Positions 52,801-61,038 of a DNA stretch of 64,000 nt are shown here, piece by piece. Below the pieces are notes generated by a model. The model ran no database searches, was not told the DNA's origin, and saw only the letters and a list, made by a program, of their open reading frames with translations. The translations under genes and the position numbers were made by a program. The stretch's first letter is position 1. Each line of letters opens with the position of its first letter. Location of the stretch: the NCBI GenBank assembly GCA_900543105.1, contig UQQA01000001.1, positions 1-64,000 of the forward strand, in the 5' to 3' direction. Source of the DNA: an uncultured Ruminococcus sp. (GTDB lineage: Bacteria; Bacillota; Clostridia; Oscillospirales; Ruminococcaceae).

Positions 52801-53655
52801 TTGAAATATCATCTCATTGCATCACAGAATAAAGAGGAGATAGATCTTTGTTCCGACCGTTCGGTAAGGCTTGTGGAAATGAGCGGTGTCGGAATGAACT
52901 GCACGGTAAATCTATCCGACCACAGCGGAGATGGTGCGGCGTTCAGCAGCGCCCGTATCCCATCGAGAACTATTTCCATACTGGCGCAGTTCGTTGAATT
53001 CGGTGCGCAGGAAAAGGCGAAACAGCGGTTGTACAGAGTTTTTCAGCCTAAAGTGCCGATAATGCTCCGATATATATCAAATATGAAAGATGTATATATC
53101 GTTGGCTATTGCGAGTCGGTGGATATTCCCCCGAACAAGTTTCCTCTTACAGCACAGATAAGCATTTTATGCGCTGACCCTTACTGGAAAAGATACGGCA
53201 GCAATGCCATTCATCTTTACGGAGTTTCACCGTCATTTGAGTTTGTGCATAAAAGCACAGAATTTAGCAGTATCGAGTTCGGCAACACAAAGACAAGCCA
53301 GATAACAACGATCGATTACACGGGAGATTTTGTTACGGGTGCAACGTTCATCTTCAATATAAAATCAGATTGCCAGTATCTTGGCTTGCTCGATATCGAC
53401 AGCGGAAGGAAAATGGTCGTAAATGCTGATTTTGAATCGGGTGATGTGCTTAAAATATGCACGGTAAACCGCCAAAAATCCGTTATTCTGTATCGCAGGA
53501 ACAAGGAATATGACTATTTCATACACCTTCAGGCGGGCAGCGAATTTCTACAGCTTTCAAACGGAGAAAACCGATTTAAAGTCATTATCGGCAAGGGCGG
53601 CTTTGCGGCAGCAACTGTAAGATGTGAGTATGAAACGCTTTCGGGAGGTGTGTGA
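52801..53655 (+). CDS. Distal tail protein (Dit-like)
   Basis: 284 aa from TTG 52801 with GGAGGTCGGAAG upstream. The N-terminal half ('RVFQPKVPIMLRYISNMK', 'ISILCADPYWK') is the Dit/Sipho_tail domain that forms the ring at the tail tip; the C-terminal half is a galectin-like beta domain. Follows the tape measure gene in the usual order. Confidence 0.88.
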   Translation: MKYHLIASQNKEEIDLCSDRSVRLVEMSGVGMNCTVNLSDHSGDGAAFSSARIPSRTISILAQFVEFGAQEKAKQRLYRVFQPKVPIMLRYISNMKDVYIVGYCESVDIPPNKFPLTAQISILCADPYWKRYGSNAIHLYGVSPSFEFVHKSTEFSSIEFGNTKTSQITTIDYTGDFVTGATFIFNIKSDCQYLGLLDIDSGRKMVVNADFESGDVLKICTVNRQKSVILYRRNKEYDYFIHLQAGSEFLQLSNGENRFKVIIGKGGFAAATVRCEYETLSGGV

Positions 53656-54737
53656 TGGACTTATATATCTATAACGAGAAAATACAGCCGCTTGGAATAT
53701 GCGATACTTTTATTTCGCTGATATGGATAAAGCGGTACAGTTCGGCAGGTGCATTCGAACTGTATGTTCCCGCAACGGAATTGAATGTGCGTCTTCTTCA
53801 GCCGTTCCGATATTTGTATCGTCCCGAAGTTGATGAGGCTATGTACATAAGCACGGTAAAGGAAAAATACGGCGCAGACGAGGGCAAAACTATCATCGTT
53901 TCGGGATACAGCATTGACGGCTTGTACCGAAAGCGTGTAATTCCGCAAAGCATTGATACTTCAAGCGTAATTGCAACGTTGTCCCAATGCAGTGATCTCG
54001 GCTGTGAGATACACTTGGATAAATCGGTCGACTGCGGTCTTGAATCCGGTACTGGATTCTCTGATTCAATGACAATGGAAGAATTTATGCGTTATGTGCT
54101 TTCGCAGTATGAACTTGGCTTTGATATGCGGCTCAATGTGTCCGAAAACTGTTTGAACGGCAGGATATACAAAGGCAATGACCTTTCGGAAAAGATGATA
54201 TTTTCGGAAGAATTTGATAATCTCACCAACAGCGTGTATGAATTTTCCGAAGAAGGCTGTTTCAACTGTATTTACGGCAAGTGCAATGAAGCACCTTCGG
54301 GAACGGAAAATGCGAACGATCTGCCGACATTCTGCACGGACAGAGAGGTTTTCGGCTTAAAGCGAACAGAGAAAACAGTAATTGTTGACCCCGTCATCAA
54401 AACCGCAACAAGGTTCATTCCCGATGGTGACGGCGGCGGTTCGTACATACGGTATAACTACGTTGACAAAGCGGCAACAAGCGCTTTGCTGAAAGAGAAC
54501 TGCATTGCGGCACTTTCCGATTATACGGAAAATTTCACAGCAGATGTTGTTGCTTTTGATAAATACAGAACGGATTTTGATGTCGGTGATATTGTGACCG
54601 TTAAAAATGATGTTCGTGGAATAAGATACACGAAACGCATTGAAGAGGTTCAGGAAACCTTTGACACCTCGGGAATAACAGTCACACCGACATTCGGCAT
54701 ACCGCTGAAAACAATATATGATCTGATCGGAGGTTGA
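53655..54737 (+). CDS. Gp37-like siphovirus tail tip protein
   Basis: 360 aa from ATG 53655, overlapping the Dit gene by one base, with GGGAGGTG before it. Matches the ReqiPepy6 Gp37-like family: 'LISLIWIKRYSSAGAFELY'-type start and 'YVDKAATSALLKENCIAAL' late. It is the tail-associated baseplate protein, comparable in position to Tal. No peptidase motif is visible. Confidence 0.85.
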   Translation: MDLYIYNEKIQPLGICDTFISLIWIKRYSSAGAFELYVPATELNVRLLQPFRYLYRPEVDEAMYISTVKEKYGADEGKTIIVSGYSIDGLYRKRVIPQSIDTSSVIATLSQCSDLGCEIHLDKSVDCGLESGTGFSDSMTMEEFMRYVLSQYELGFDMRLNVSENCLNGRIYKGNDLSEKMIFSEEFDNLTNSVYEFSEEGCFNCIYGKCNEAPSGTENANDLPTFCTDREVFGLKRTEKTVIVDPVIKTATRFIPDGDGGGSYIRYNYVDKAATSALLKENCIAALSDYTENFTADVVAFDKYRTDFDVGDIVTVKNDVRGIRYTKRIEEVQETFDTSGITVTPTFGIPLKTIYDLIGG

Positions 54738-54739
54738 GT

Positions 54740-55396
54740 ATGGAATCATACTTTTTTGACAGTATAAATCATGACAGAATGTACGATTCATCGCATTTTG
54801 CAAAGTTTTTCGGACTGTTTGCAGGAAACGGAGTTTTTGCCGATCCTGCCGATTCAATGATGCCGCTCTCGGACGGCGGAATGAATGTGCGGATAAGCAA
54901 GGGCGAATGTTTCATAAACGGTCGGGCGGCATCGGCAAACGGTGATGATATTGTAACTTTGTCCACGGGTGATGGTCTGTACAGCCGATATGACCTCATA
55001 ACCGCACGTCTTGATTTCGGCGAAAGGGATATTCACCCAACTGTTATAGAGGGAACAGCGGTCAAAACTCCCGTTTATCCCGAAATGCAAAGAAATGACG
55101 CTGTTTATGATATTGCTCTTGCGGCGGTGTGTGTCCGCCCGAATGTTATCGAAATAAAGCAGGCAGATATAACCGACCTGCGGCAGGATTCTGATTACTG
55201 CGGCATTGTTTCGGGTATGATAGAACAAATTGATGCCAAAAATCTGTTTGCACAGTACAGAAAACAATGGGAAGACCTGCTTTTGAGCTTTAAAAACGGT
55301 GATAAGGTCGCAATCATAACAGAGGACGATACCGCAAGAGGTATGGCAAGGCGAAATACGTTGAGAAGTGCATATCAGCGAGGTTTTATGATATGA
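54740..55396 (+). CDS. Baseplate or receptor-binding-type tail protein
   Basis: 218 aa from ATG 54740 (GGAGGTTGAGT before it). Pattern 'SSHFAKFFGLFAGNGVFAD', 'YSRYDLITARLDFGERD' and 'IVSGMIEQIDAKNLFAQYR' matches phage structural proteins of the upper baseplate. It probably connects the tail tip with the fibre encoded next. Confidence 0.8.
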   Translation: MESYFFDSINHDRMYDSSHFAKFFGLFAGNGVFADPADSMMPLSDGGMNVRISKGECFINGRAASANGDDIVTLSTGDGLYSRYDLITARLDFGERDIHPTVIEGTAVKTPVYPEMQRNDAVYDIALAAVCVRPNVIEIKQADITDLRQDSDYCGIVSGMIEQIDAKNLFAQYRKQWEDLLLSFKNGDKVAIITEDDTARGMARRNTLRSAYQRGFMI

Positions 55397-55408
55397 TAGG
55401 AGGTCAAA

Positions 55409-56122
55409 ATGAAGTATCTTGAAGAAATAACGGCGGGCAGGACTTGGACTTGTGAAAGAAACGGCGTGTATAAAGTGACCTGCGTAGGCGGCGGAAGTAC
55501 GGGAGTGCTTACCGTTGCAGGCTGTATGGTGTTCAAAGAGGGTGGCGTTACAAAATTTGGCAGTCTGATTTCGGCAAGCGGCGGAACTATCAACGGCAAA
55601 GGTGTATATATTCAAAATGCATCTGATAATCAGAATATGAAAGCAGGCGGAGTTGGCGGTTATACATCCTATTGCTATGGCGGTGCGGGTGCAGAATTGA
55701 AAGGCAGCAGCAACCCGTATGCGTTGAGTGCGGTGCTTAACGGCGGCGGTGCAGGAGTTACGGGTTACGGCTACGGTGCAGGCGGCGGTTCGGCAGGAAC
55801 TGCTTGCAGAGTGAATTGCACAAACTCAAGCAACTCTGCTACAACAAATACCGTGTACTTCTATCCTTTGTCGGGTGAAGCAGGTGACCTTCGTGTCGGT
55901 ATTTTTGAACTGAAAAGCGGTCAGAGTATCCCTATTGAAATCGGTTCGGGCGGAACAAAGAACGCACTCGATTTCAGCAATATGAATACGGTGCTGAATT
56001 CAACTTTTACAAGCTACAAGAGCCATAATTTCAGCAATGATAATATTATTGCCTGCAAAGCCAATATTACAAACGGTTTAAGCGGTATCTGCATTATCGA
56101 GTTTTTCGGTGATTCTTTTTAA
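55409..56122 (+). CDS. Glycine-rich tail fibre or adhesin
   Basis: 237 aa, about one fifth glycine, with repeats such as 'GGGSTGVLTVAGC', 'GGVGGYTSYCYGGAGAEL' and 'GGGAGVTGYGYGAGGGSAG'. Such Gly-rich domains make receptor-binding tips of siphovirus fibres. The ends resemble glycine-rich phage proteins that carry carbohydrate-binding loops. Host receptor unknown. Confidence 0.75.
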   Translation: MKYLEEITAGRTWTCERNGVYKVTCVGGGSTGVLTVAGCMVFKEGGVTKFGSLISASGGTINGKGVYIQNASDNQNMKAGGVGGYTSYCYGGAGAELKGSSNPYALSAVLNGGGAGVTGYGYGAGGGSAGTACRVNCTNSSNSATTNTVYFYPLSGEAGDLRVGIFELKSGQSIPIEIGSGGTKNALDFSNMNTVLNSTFTSYKSHNFSNDNIIACKANITNGLSGICIIEFFGDSF

Positions 56123-56134
56123 GGGGGAAATAAA

Positions 56135-56443
56135 ATGTTTGCATATTTAAACAACGGTTATGTTCAATATCTTCTTACCGATAAAAATTTTTCGGAATAT
56201 GATGATGATTTCAAAAGTCATTGTGTTGAATGTTCCGAAGATACAGCGGTCGGAATGAAATCTGACCCGTTGAATGGTGAGTTCTTCAATGAAGATCCCA
56301 TTCACATTGAAAGTTCGGAAGAAACGAATGAGAACAGTATCTCCGACCTTGAAATTGCTATTGCAGAACTCGCCGAAAAGCAGGAACTTGACAAGCAGGA
56401 GATCGAAACCGCAATTGCCGAACTTGCAGAAACCTTAATGTAA
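56135..56443 (+). CDS. Small tail-associated protein with C-terminal helical repeats
   Basis: 102 aa. Residues 1-65 have no recognised fold; the C-terminus has two near-identical units 'IAIAELAEKQEL' and 'TAIAELAETLM', a short coiled coil. Comparable to proteins placed before XkdX-type genes in many prophages. Function unknown. Confidence 0.65.
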   Translation: MFAYLNNGYVQYLLTDKNFSEYDDDFKSHCVECSEDTAVGMKSDPLNGEFFNEDPIHIESSEETNENSISDLEIAIAELAEKQELDKQEIETAIAELAETLM

Positions 56444-56455
56444 AGGAGGATTATT

Positions 56456-56596
56456 ATGGCGAAAATCTATTATGACCTTATAATCAGCGGCAGAAGAATC
56501 ATTGATAATGTTCCGCTCAAATGGAGAAAAGAAGTTGAAAAAATGTTGGAGGGTGATGCAGATGAAGATAACAGAAATGTTTCTGACACCAAGTAA
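56456..56596 (+). CDS. 46-aa CD1375/XkdX-like phage protein
   Basis: 46 aa from ATG 56456 with AAAGGAGGA upstream. Starts 'MAKIYYDLIISGRRIIDNVP' and continues with a WRKEVEKML helix, as in the tiny CD1375/XkdX-type proteins found between tail fibre and lysis genes. It overlaps the amidase gene by 35 bases. Confidence 0.7.
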   Translation: MAKIYYDLIISGRRIIDNVPLKWRKEVEKMLEGDADEDNRNVSDTK

Positions 56597-57296
56597 ATAT
56601 GTCCGTCCCCAGATAAAGCTTGCAAAAGTGACGAAGATAGCTGTTCACTATGTCGGAAATCCTAACACATCAGCACTTGCAAACAGAAACTACTTTGAAA
56701 ACTGCGGCAAAACGGGTGCAAGATATGTTTCTTCGCACTACATAATCGGACTTGACGGCGAAATAATTCAATGTATTCCCTTGGACGAGTGGTCTTACTG
56801 TACAAATCAGGCGAACGGATACAGCATTTCAATTGAGTGCTGTCACCCAGACAGCACGGGCAAATTTACAGATGAAACCGAAAAAAACCTGGCTGAATTA
56901 TGTGTTTTCCTTTGCAAAAAGTTCGGTCTTACCGAGGAAGATATAATCAGACACTACGATGTTACGGGTAAGCAGTGCCCTTTGTACTGGTCACCGACAA
57001 AATATGTTTCAAAGGAAGTAGCAGACGGAAGATTTAATGCTTTTAAGGCGAAGGTATCTGTTCTGCTCAATAAAAGCGGAGATTTTCCGTACAAGGTCAG
57101 AATTACGGATAACGAACTCAATGTAAGAAGTGGTGCAGGAACAAACAATCCCGTTGTTTGCATTCTGAAAAAAGGTGGGGTATATACAATTGTCGATGAA
57201 AAGGACGTAAATGGGTACAAATGGGGTCTGCTCAAATCGTATTCAAGCAAGAGAAACGGCTGGATCTCATTGAAATACACGGAGAAATTAAGGTGA
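56562..57296 (+). CDS. N-acetylmuramoyl-L-alanine amidase (endolysin) with SH3 domain
   Basis: 244 aa from ATG 56562 (GGAGGGTGATGCAG before it). Cuts the amide between muramic acid and the peptide to lyse the host. Amidase_2 zinc ligands are in 'IAVHYVGNPNT' and 'IIRHYDVTGKQCP'. An SH3_3 wall-binding domain follows from about residue 180 ('LNVRSGAGTNNPVVCILKK'). No signal peptide, so it depends on a holin. Confidence 0.95.
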   Translation: MKITEMFLTPSKYVRPQIKLAKVTKIAVHYVGNPNTSALANRNYFENCGKTGARYVSSHYIIGLDGEIIQCIPLDEWSYCTNQANGYSISIECCHPDSTGKFTDETEKNLAELCVFLCKKFGLTEEDIIRHYDVTGKQCPLYWSPTKYVSKEVADGRFNAFKAKVSVLLNKSGDFPYKVRITDNELNVRSGAGTNNPVVCILKKGGVYTIVDEKDVNGYKWGLLKSYSSKRNGWISLKYTEKLR

Positions 57297-57300
57297 TAAT

Positions 57301-57513
57301 ATGAAAATTGACTGGAGAAGAAAGCTGTCGAGCCGCAAGTTCTGGGCAGCTGTCGCAGGTGTTATCATCAGCGTTATGGTCACATTCAATGTTGATGCTG
57401 TAACGCAGGAACGTGTTGCAGGAGTTATTTCTGCGGCAGGAACTCTTGCGGTATATATGCTTGCAGAAAGTACAGCGGATAAAGCCGCAGTAAAGAAGAA
57501 CAAGGAGGAGTGA
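57301..57513 (+). CDS. Phage holin
   Basis: 70 aa. Starts 'MKIDWRRKLSSRKFWAAVAG', one or two membrane segments (residues 14-31 and 41-57), and a charged tail KKNKEE, like phi LC3-type holins. It opens the membrane for the endolysin encoded just before. Confidence 0.8.
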   Translation: MKIDWRRKLSSRKFWAAVAGVIISVMVTFNVDAVTQERVAGVISAAGTLAVYMLAESTADKAAVKKNKEE

Positions 57514-57515
57514 CC

Positions 57516-57842
57516 GTGGATATTGTAGTTATCGTTGTCGGCTGGATAATTTCAGCTTTCGGCGTAGGCAGCATAGTTTCCGCACATATAAACAAACGAA
57601 TCGAAAAGGTCCAGCAAAAACAAAAAGAGCAGGACATAAAGCAGAATGCGGTTGAAAAGGGTGTGCAGGCACTTTTGCGTTCCGAGATAATACGAATGTA
57701 CAACAAATACTCCGAACTTGGCAGATTTCCGATTTATGAGCGTGAAAATCTTGAACATCTTTATGCGGAGTACAAGGCTCTTGGTGGGAATGGAGTTGTG
57801 GAGGGATTGGTTGAGAATTTGAATGAGCTGCCTGCGCAGTAG
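57516..57842 (+). CDS. Membrane-anchored coiled-coil protein of the lysis module
   Basis: 108 aa from GTG 57516 with AAGGAGGAG before it. One N-terminal membrane segment (residues 3-23) followed by a charged coiled coil ('KRIEKVQQKQKEQDIKQN') and a helical C-terminus. Could be a second holin, antiholin or spanin-like protein; the family is not recognised with certainty. Confidence 0.6.
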   Translation: MDIVVIVVGWIISAFGVGSIVSAHINKRIEKVQQKQKEQDIKQNAVEKGVQALLRSEIIRMYNKYSELGRFPIYERENLEHLYAEYKALGGNGVVEGLVENLNELPAQ

Positions 57843-57863
57843 AATTGAATAGTTTTTGTTTAA

Positions 57864-57899
57864 GCCGCCGGAGGAGTTTTTTCTTCGGCGGGATTTTTT
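57864..57899 (+). terminator. Terminator of the prophage late operon
   Basis: CCGCCGGAGGA pairs with TTCTTCGGCGG, then GATTTTTTT. Confidence 0.85.
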
Positions 57900-57993
57900 T
57901 GTCCATATTTCGCCAAAACGGTGCAATTATCCACAGTGGAAAATTAGAAGTATAAAAATATATTTCTACATTACGGATTTGGAGGTAAAAATC

Positions 57994-58188
57994 ATGAATG
58001 AAGTACCTTATAACGAACGCTTTACACTTTCAATAAAAGAGGCAGCGTTATATTTTCATATAGGTATAAAAAAGATGAGAATGCTTGCGGATAATAATCT
58101 CGGAGATTTTGCTGTTATCAGCGGGAATCGTTATCTTATAATACGCACAAAATTTGAGGAATATCTTTGCAGGAATTATACGATATAA
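57994..58188 (+). CDS. Excisionase-like DNA-binding protein 1
   Basis: 64 aa from ATG 57994 (GGAGGTAAAAATC upstream). 'FTLSIKEAALYFHIGIKKMR' is a winged-helix Tn916 Xis-type start and 'ISGNRYLIIRTKFEEYL' the second part. It would bind arm sites near the attachment region and promote excision by the integrase. Confidence 0.85.
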   Translation: MNEVPYNERFTLSIKEAALYFHIGIKKMRMLADNNLGDFAVISGNRYLIIRTKFEEYLCRNYTI

Positions 58189-58212
58189 TAAGGCTTTGTC
58201 TGCCAAAAGGAG

Positions 58213-58241
58213 TTGACTTTCCTGCGGCATGACGGTAATAT
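58213..58241 (+). promoter_or_regulatory. Promoter of the second excisionase and integrase
   Basis: TTGACT (58213-58218), 17 bases, TAATAT (58236-58241). The boxes and the GG before the -10 resemble the promoter at 5240-5268 next to the integrase remnant. Confidence 0.65.
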
Positions 58242-58274
58242 ACTACTACCGAAATAAGCAGGGAGGTGATACCG

Positions 58275-58517
58275 GTGAATAAACCGTTGTTAGAAGATAA
58301 GGCTTTACTTACTGTAGAAGAAACAGCAAAGTTGTTTGGATTAAGCAGAAGAAAGCTGTTCCGTTTGACAAATGAGAAAAATCTATCTTTTATGGCAATG
58401 TACGGAACACGAAAGTTAGTCATCAAGGACGAATTTTTAGTATATCTGAGTAAACCCGAAATTAAGGAGGAGTTAGCAAATGGCAAGCCAAGGACAAAGA
58501 AGAGATTCGAAACATAG
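58275..58517 (+). CDS. Excisionase-like DNA-binding protein 2
   Basis: 80 aa from GTG 58275, which has GGAGGTGATACCG before it. 'LLTVEETAKLFGLSRRKLFR' and 'FMAMYGTRKLVIKDEF' match Tn916-type excisionases. Its end overlaps the integrase start by 38 bases, as xis and int do in Tn916. Two excisionase-like genes in tandem is less usual. Confidence 0.85.
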   Translation: MNKPLLEDKALLTVEETAKLFGLSRRKLFRLTNEKNLSFMAMYGTRKLVIKDEFLVYLSKPEIKEELANGKPRTKKRFET

Positions 58518-59751
58518 GATTCTGCATACAGGAGAATCTATAAGAGCAAACGGTAAATATCAGTACAAGTACACAGTTGACGGGAAGATAAAGTTCCTGT
58601 ATAGCTGGCGACTTGTTCCGACAGATCCGCAGCCGGTGGGAAAGCAGCCTTGTCTTTCACTCAGGGAGCTGGAGAAGATTGCAGGAATGGACATGGAGTC
58701 CAGATTAGATCCGCTGGGCAAGAAAATGACGATCAGAGAACTGGTTGCTCGTTATCTGAAAACCAGAACGGGTGTCAAGCATAATACGCTTATGAATTAT
58801 GGATTTGTAACGAATATATTGGAAAAAGAAGATTTTGGAGCAAGAAAGATTACCGAAATCAAGACATCCGATGCAAAGCTTTTCTTAATTAAGATGCAGG
58901 AGGAGGGTAGAGGGTCAAGTACCATTAAAACTGTAAGAGGAGTGTTAAGACCGGCTTTCCAGATGGCAGTTGATGATGATATTCTTATGAAGAACCCGTT
59001 CGGATTTGAGTTGGTGGGTGTTATAATTAATACCGAACATACAAGGCAGGCTATTACAAAGGAGCAGATGAACCGATTCTTAAAGTTCGTGCGGTATGAT
59101 AATGTGTACTATAAATACTACGATGCATTTTACATCCTTTTTCATACGGGCTTGAGAATATCAGAGTTTTGCGGACTTACCACTAATGATTTGGATATGG
59201 AAAACAGGGTTATCAATATCGATCATCAGCTGCAGAGAACATCAAAGATGGAATATGTTATTGAATCCACGAAAACAAATGCCGGAACACGCAAAATTCC
59301 TATGACTGAAGATGTGTATCAAACATTCAAACGTATTCTTGAAAATCGACCTAAGGATCTTCCTGAGATTATGGTTGCAGGGCATTGTGGATTCCTATAT
59401 AGAGATAGTCAAGGCAGACCGGAAGTGTCAATGCACTGGCAGCACCGATTTAAGCATGCAGTTCAGAGATACAATGATATTTTCAAGCTGCAGATGCCGA
59501 GTATCACTCCTCATGTATGCCGCCATACATATTGCAGCAATCAGGCGAAAGCCGGAATGAATCCCAAGACTCTGCAGTATCTTATGGGCCACTCCGATAT
59601 TTCGGTCACGATGAATACTTATACACATCTTGGTATGGATGATGCGAAAGATGAAATGATAAGGCTTGAAGAATTGGAGCAGGCAAGAAAGGAAATTGAA
59701 AAGACAAAAGAAACTGCTCCAATGCAGCAGGATATGTTTAAGGCAATCTGA
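58480..59751 (+). CDS. int: Tn916-family tyrosine integrase
   Basis: 423 aa. Integrates and excises the element. An N-terminal arm-binding domain ('KYQYKYTVDGKIKFLYSWRL'-like pattern of Tn916 Int) is followed by a core-binding domain (about residues 85-170) and the catalytic domain with Arg in GLRISEFCG (near 226), Lys in TKTNAGTRK, HVCRH (near 344), GHSDIS and Tyr in MNTYTH (near 381). The remnants at 4350-5151 and 6651-6734 are relatives. It sits about 240 bases from the right 193-bp repeat. Confidence 0.96.
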   Translation: MASQGQRRDSKHRILHTGESIRANGKYQYKYTVDGKIKFLYSWRLVPTDPQPVGKQPCLSLRELEKIAGMDMESRLDPLGKKMTIRELVARYLKTRTGVKHNTLMNYGFVTNILEKEDFGARKITEIKTSDAKLFLIKMQEEGRGSSTIKTVRGVLRPAFQMAVDDDILMKNPFGFELVGVIINTEHTRQAITKEQMNRFLKFVRYDNVYYKYYDAFYILFHTGLRISEFCGLTTNDLDMENRVINIDHQLQRTSKMEYVIESTKTNAGTRKIPMTEDVYQTFKRILENRPKDLPEIMVAGHCGFLYRDSQGRPEVSMHWQHRFKHAVQRYNDIFKLQMPSITPHVCRHTYCSNQAKAGMNPKTLQYLMGHSDISVTMNTYTHLGMDDAKDEMIRLEELEQARKEIEKTKETAPMQQDMFKAI

Positions 59752-59763
59752 AATAAATTAGTG

Positions 59764-59801
59764 CAGACACATCAGCTTTATAGTTGGGGTGTCTGTTTTT
59801 T
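59764..59801 (+). terminator. Terminator after the integrase
   Basis: CAGACAC pairs with GTGTCTG, followed by TTTTTT. Same stem as the hairpin at 6758-6793. Confidence 0.8.
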
Positions 59802-59993
59802 GATTTGTGGTCGTTTTTTATTTTTGGCTTTTTCTTGCAAATTCACAACAAATATACTATAATATATAGTGTTAGTGGCACCGAGGTTTCTTTTTACAGC
59901 CACTGAAAGATATTGACAGTTATTTAGTGTAGCATTGCAGAAGGTAAAATTTGTATTAACTTGTTTAAAACCTATGGTAGTCTGCTCCGCACG
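59802..59993. other. Non-coding right end of the element with one promoter
   Basis: No gene is seen. A good promoter, TTGCAA (59835-59840), 17 bases, TATAAT (59858-59863), points to the right. It could transcribe into the 193-bp repeat and the phosphatase gene. A GTAGTC sequence near 59977 echoes the GACTAC repeats next to the left copy. Confidence 0.5.
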
Positions 59994-60186
59994 AATTGAC
60001 TACTACATGACTACTTTTGAAATCTACACTTTGCCTCAATTTGCACTATTTTGCCTATACTGACACATTTTCACGGATAATGTGTACAACAATTTTATCA
60101 CCCGTAAACCACGCAGAATAGGGCAAATCACGGCAATTAGGGATAGGAGATAGCTATGATAAAAATACTATTCGTCTGCCACGGCA
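59994..60186 (+). repeat. 193-bp direct repeat, right copy (putative attR)
   Basis: Identical to 9525-9717. It ends inside codon 11 of the intact phosphatase gene. An internal palindrome ACACATT-N9-AATGTGT (60063-60085) may be a regulatory site. Since the gene is complete on this side, the element carries or preserves a working promoter and start. Confidence 0.9.
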
Positions 60187-60617
60187 ATATATGCCGAAGC
60201 ACAATGGCGCAGAGCGTCTTTCAGGATATGGTGAATAAGGCAGGGCTTGCCGAGCGGTTCGATATCGATTCTGCCGCTACAAGCACTGAGGAGATAGGCA
60301 ATCCGCCGCATCACGGCACTGCTGCCGAGCTTCGCAGGCATGGTATTCCCGTTATCCCGCACCGTGCGCGCCAGCTCACCAAGGCCAATGCGGAACGCTT
60401 CGACTATCTCATCGGAATGGACACAGCCAACATACGCAATATGCGCAGAATGACAGGCGCAGACGACAAGATCTACAAGCTTTTGGCGTTTGCGGATATT
60501 GACAGGGACGTTGCCGATCCGTGGTACACGGGCGATTTCGCAGCGACTTACACCGATGTTACGCTCGGCTGCGAAAAGCTGCTCGAAAAGCTGAAGGAGG
60601 AACTTCGCGATGAATAA
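60156..60617 (+). CDS. Low-molecular-weight protein tyrosine phosphatase
   Basis: 153 aa. Removes phosphate from tyrosine (or arginine) residues of proteins in the cytoplasm. The P-loop CHGNICRS begins at Cys8, and the general acid Asp is in 'VADPWYTGDFAATY' near residue 124. Its promoter and first ten codons lie in the 193-bp repeat and so are the integration target. It overlaps the next gene by eight bases. Confidence 0.95.
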   Translation: MIKILFVCHGNICRSTMAQSVFQDMVNKAGLAERFDIDSAATSTEEIGNPPHHGTAAELRRHGIPVIPHRARQLTKANAERFDYLIGMDTANIRNMRRMTGADDKIYKLLAFADIDRDVADPWYTGDFAATYTDVTLGCEKLLEKLKEELRDE

Positions 60618-60798
60618 TGCAAAAGCCACCAACTGCGAAAGCTGCGTAAACTACGTTTATGACGATGATTACGACTGCTTCACCTGCATGGCGAACCTCG
60701 ACGAGGACGAGATGGGCAGATTTCTCACCGGCACGAACTACACCTGCCCGTACTTCCGACTTGACGATGAATACGGCGTTGTAAAGCATCAGATGTGA
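60610..60798 (+). CDS. Small cysteine-rich protein (DUF6472-like)
   Basis: 62 aa. Two Cys pairs, 'TNCESCVNYVYDDDYDCFTC' and a later TCPYFR, with many acidic residues. Common in Ruminococcaceae behind the phosphatase gene and translationally coupled to it. Probably binds zinc; function unknown. Confidence 0.75.
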   Translation: MNNAKATNCESCVNYVYDDDYDCFTCMANLDEDEMGRFLTGTNYTCPYFRLDDEYGVVKHQM

Positions 60799-60864
60799 TT
60801 ATAATACTAATTTTTAATCAAAGTGTAGACAAAAAATCGGCGCAAAAGCCATCTAAACCTGTTT

Positions 60865-60965
60865 ATACTAAACACCATTTAAAATTTGGAAAAATCAAGC
60901 CGACAATCTTGAATATATGGGATTTCGGCACAGATTTTTTCCTGTATTTTATTGGTGTTTAGTAT
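60865..60965. mobile_element. MITE-like element, copy 1 (101 bp)
   Basis: Ends are 13-bp inverted repeats, ATACTAAACACCA and TGGTGTTTAGTAT, flanked by TA-rich DNA as for IS630/mariner-type insertions. No ORF inside. A second copy lies at 63094-63380 with the same ends and interior. Confidence 0.75.
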
Positions 60966-60989
60966 TAATATTTCGTCGGAGGAGATATG

Positions 60990-61024
60990 AAAAGCGCCCG
61001 TTCTGATTGCAAACGGGCGCTTTT
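60990..61024 (-). terminator. Bidirectional terminator
   Basis: AAAAGCGCCCGTT pairs with AACGGGCGCTTTT, with A and T tails. It ends the minus-strand membrane protein gene and can also stop transcription arriving from the phosphatase side. Confidence 0.9.
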
Positions 61025-61038
61025 ATCAACAATATGTA

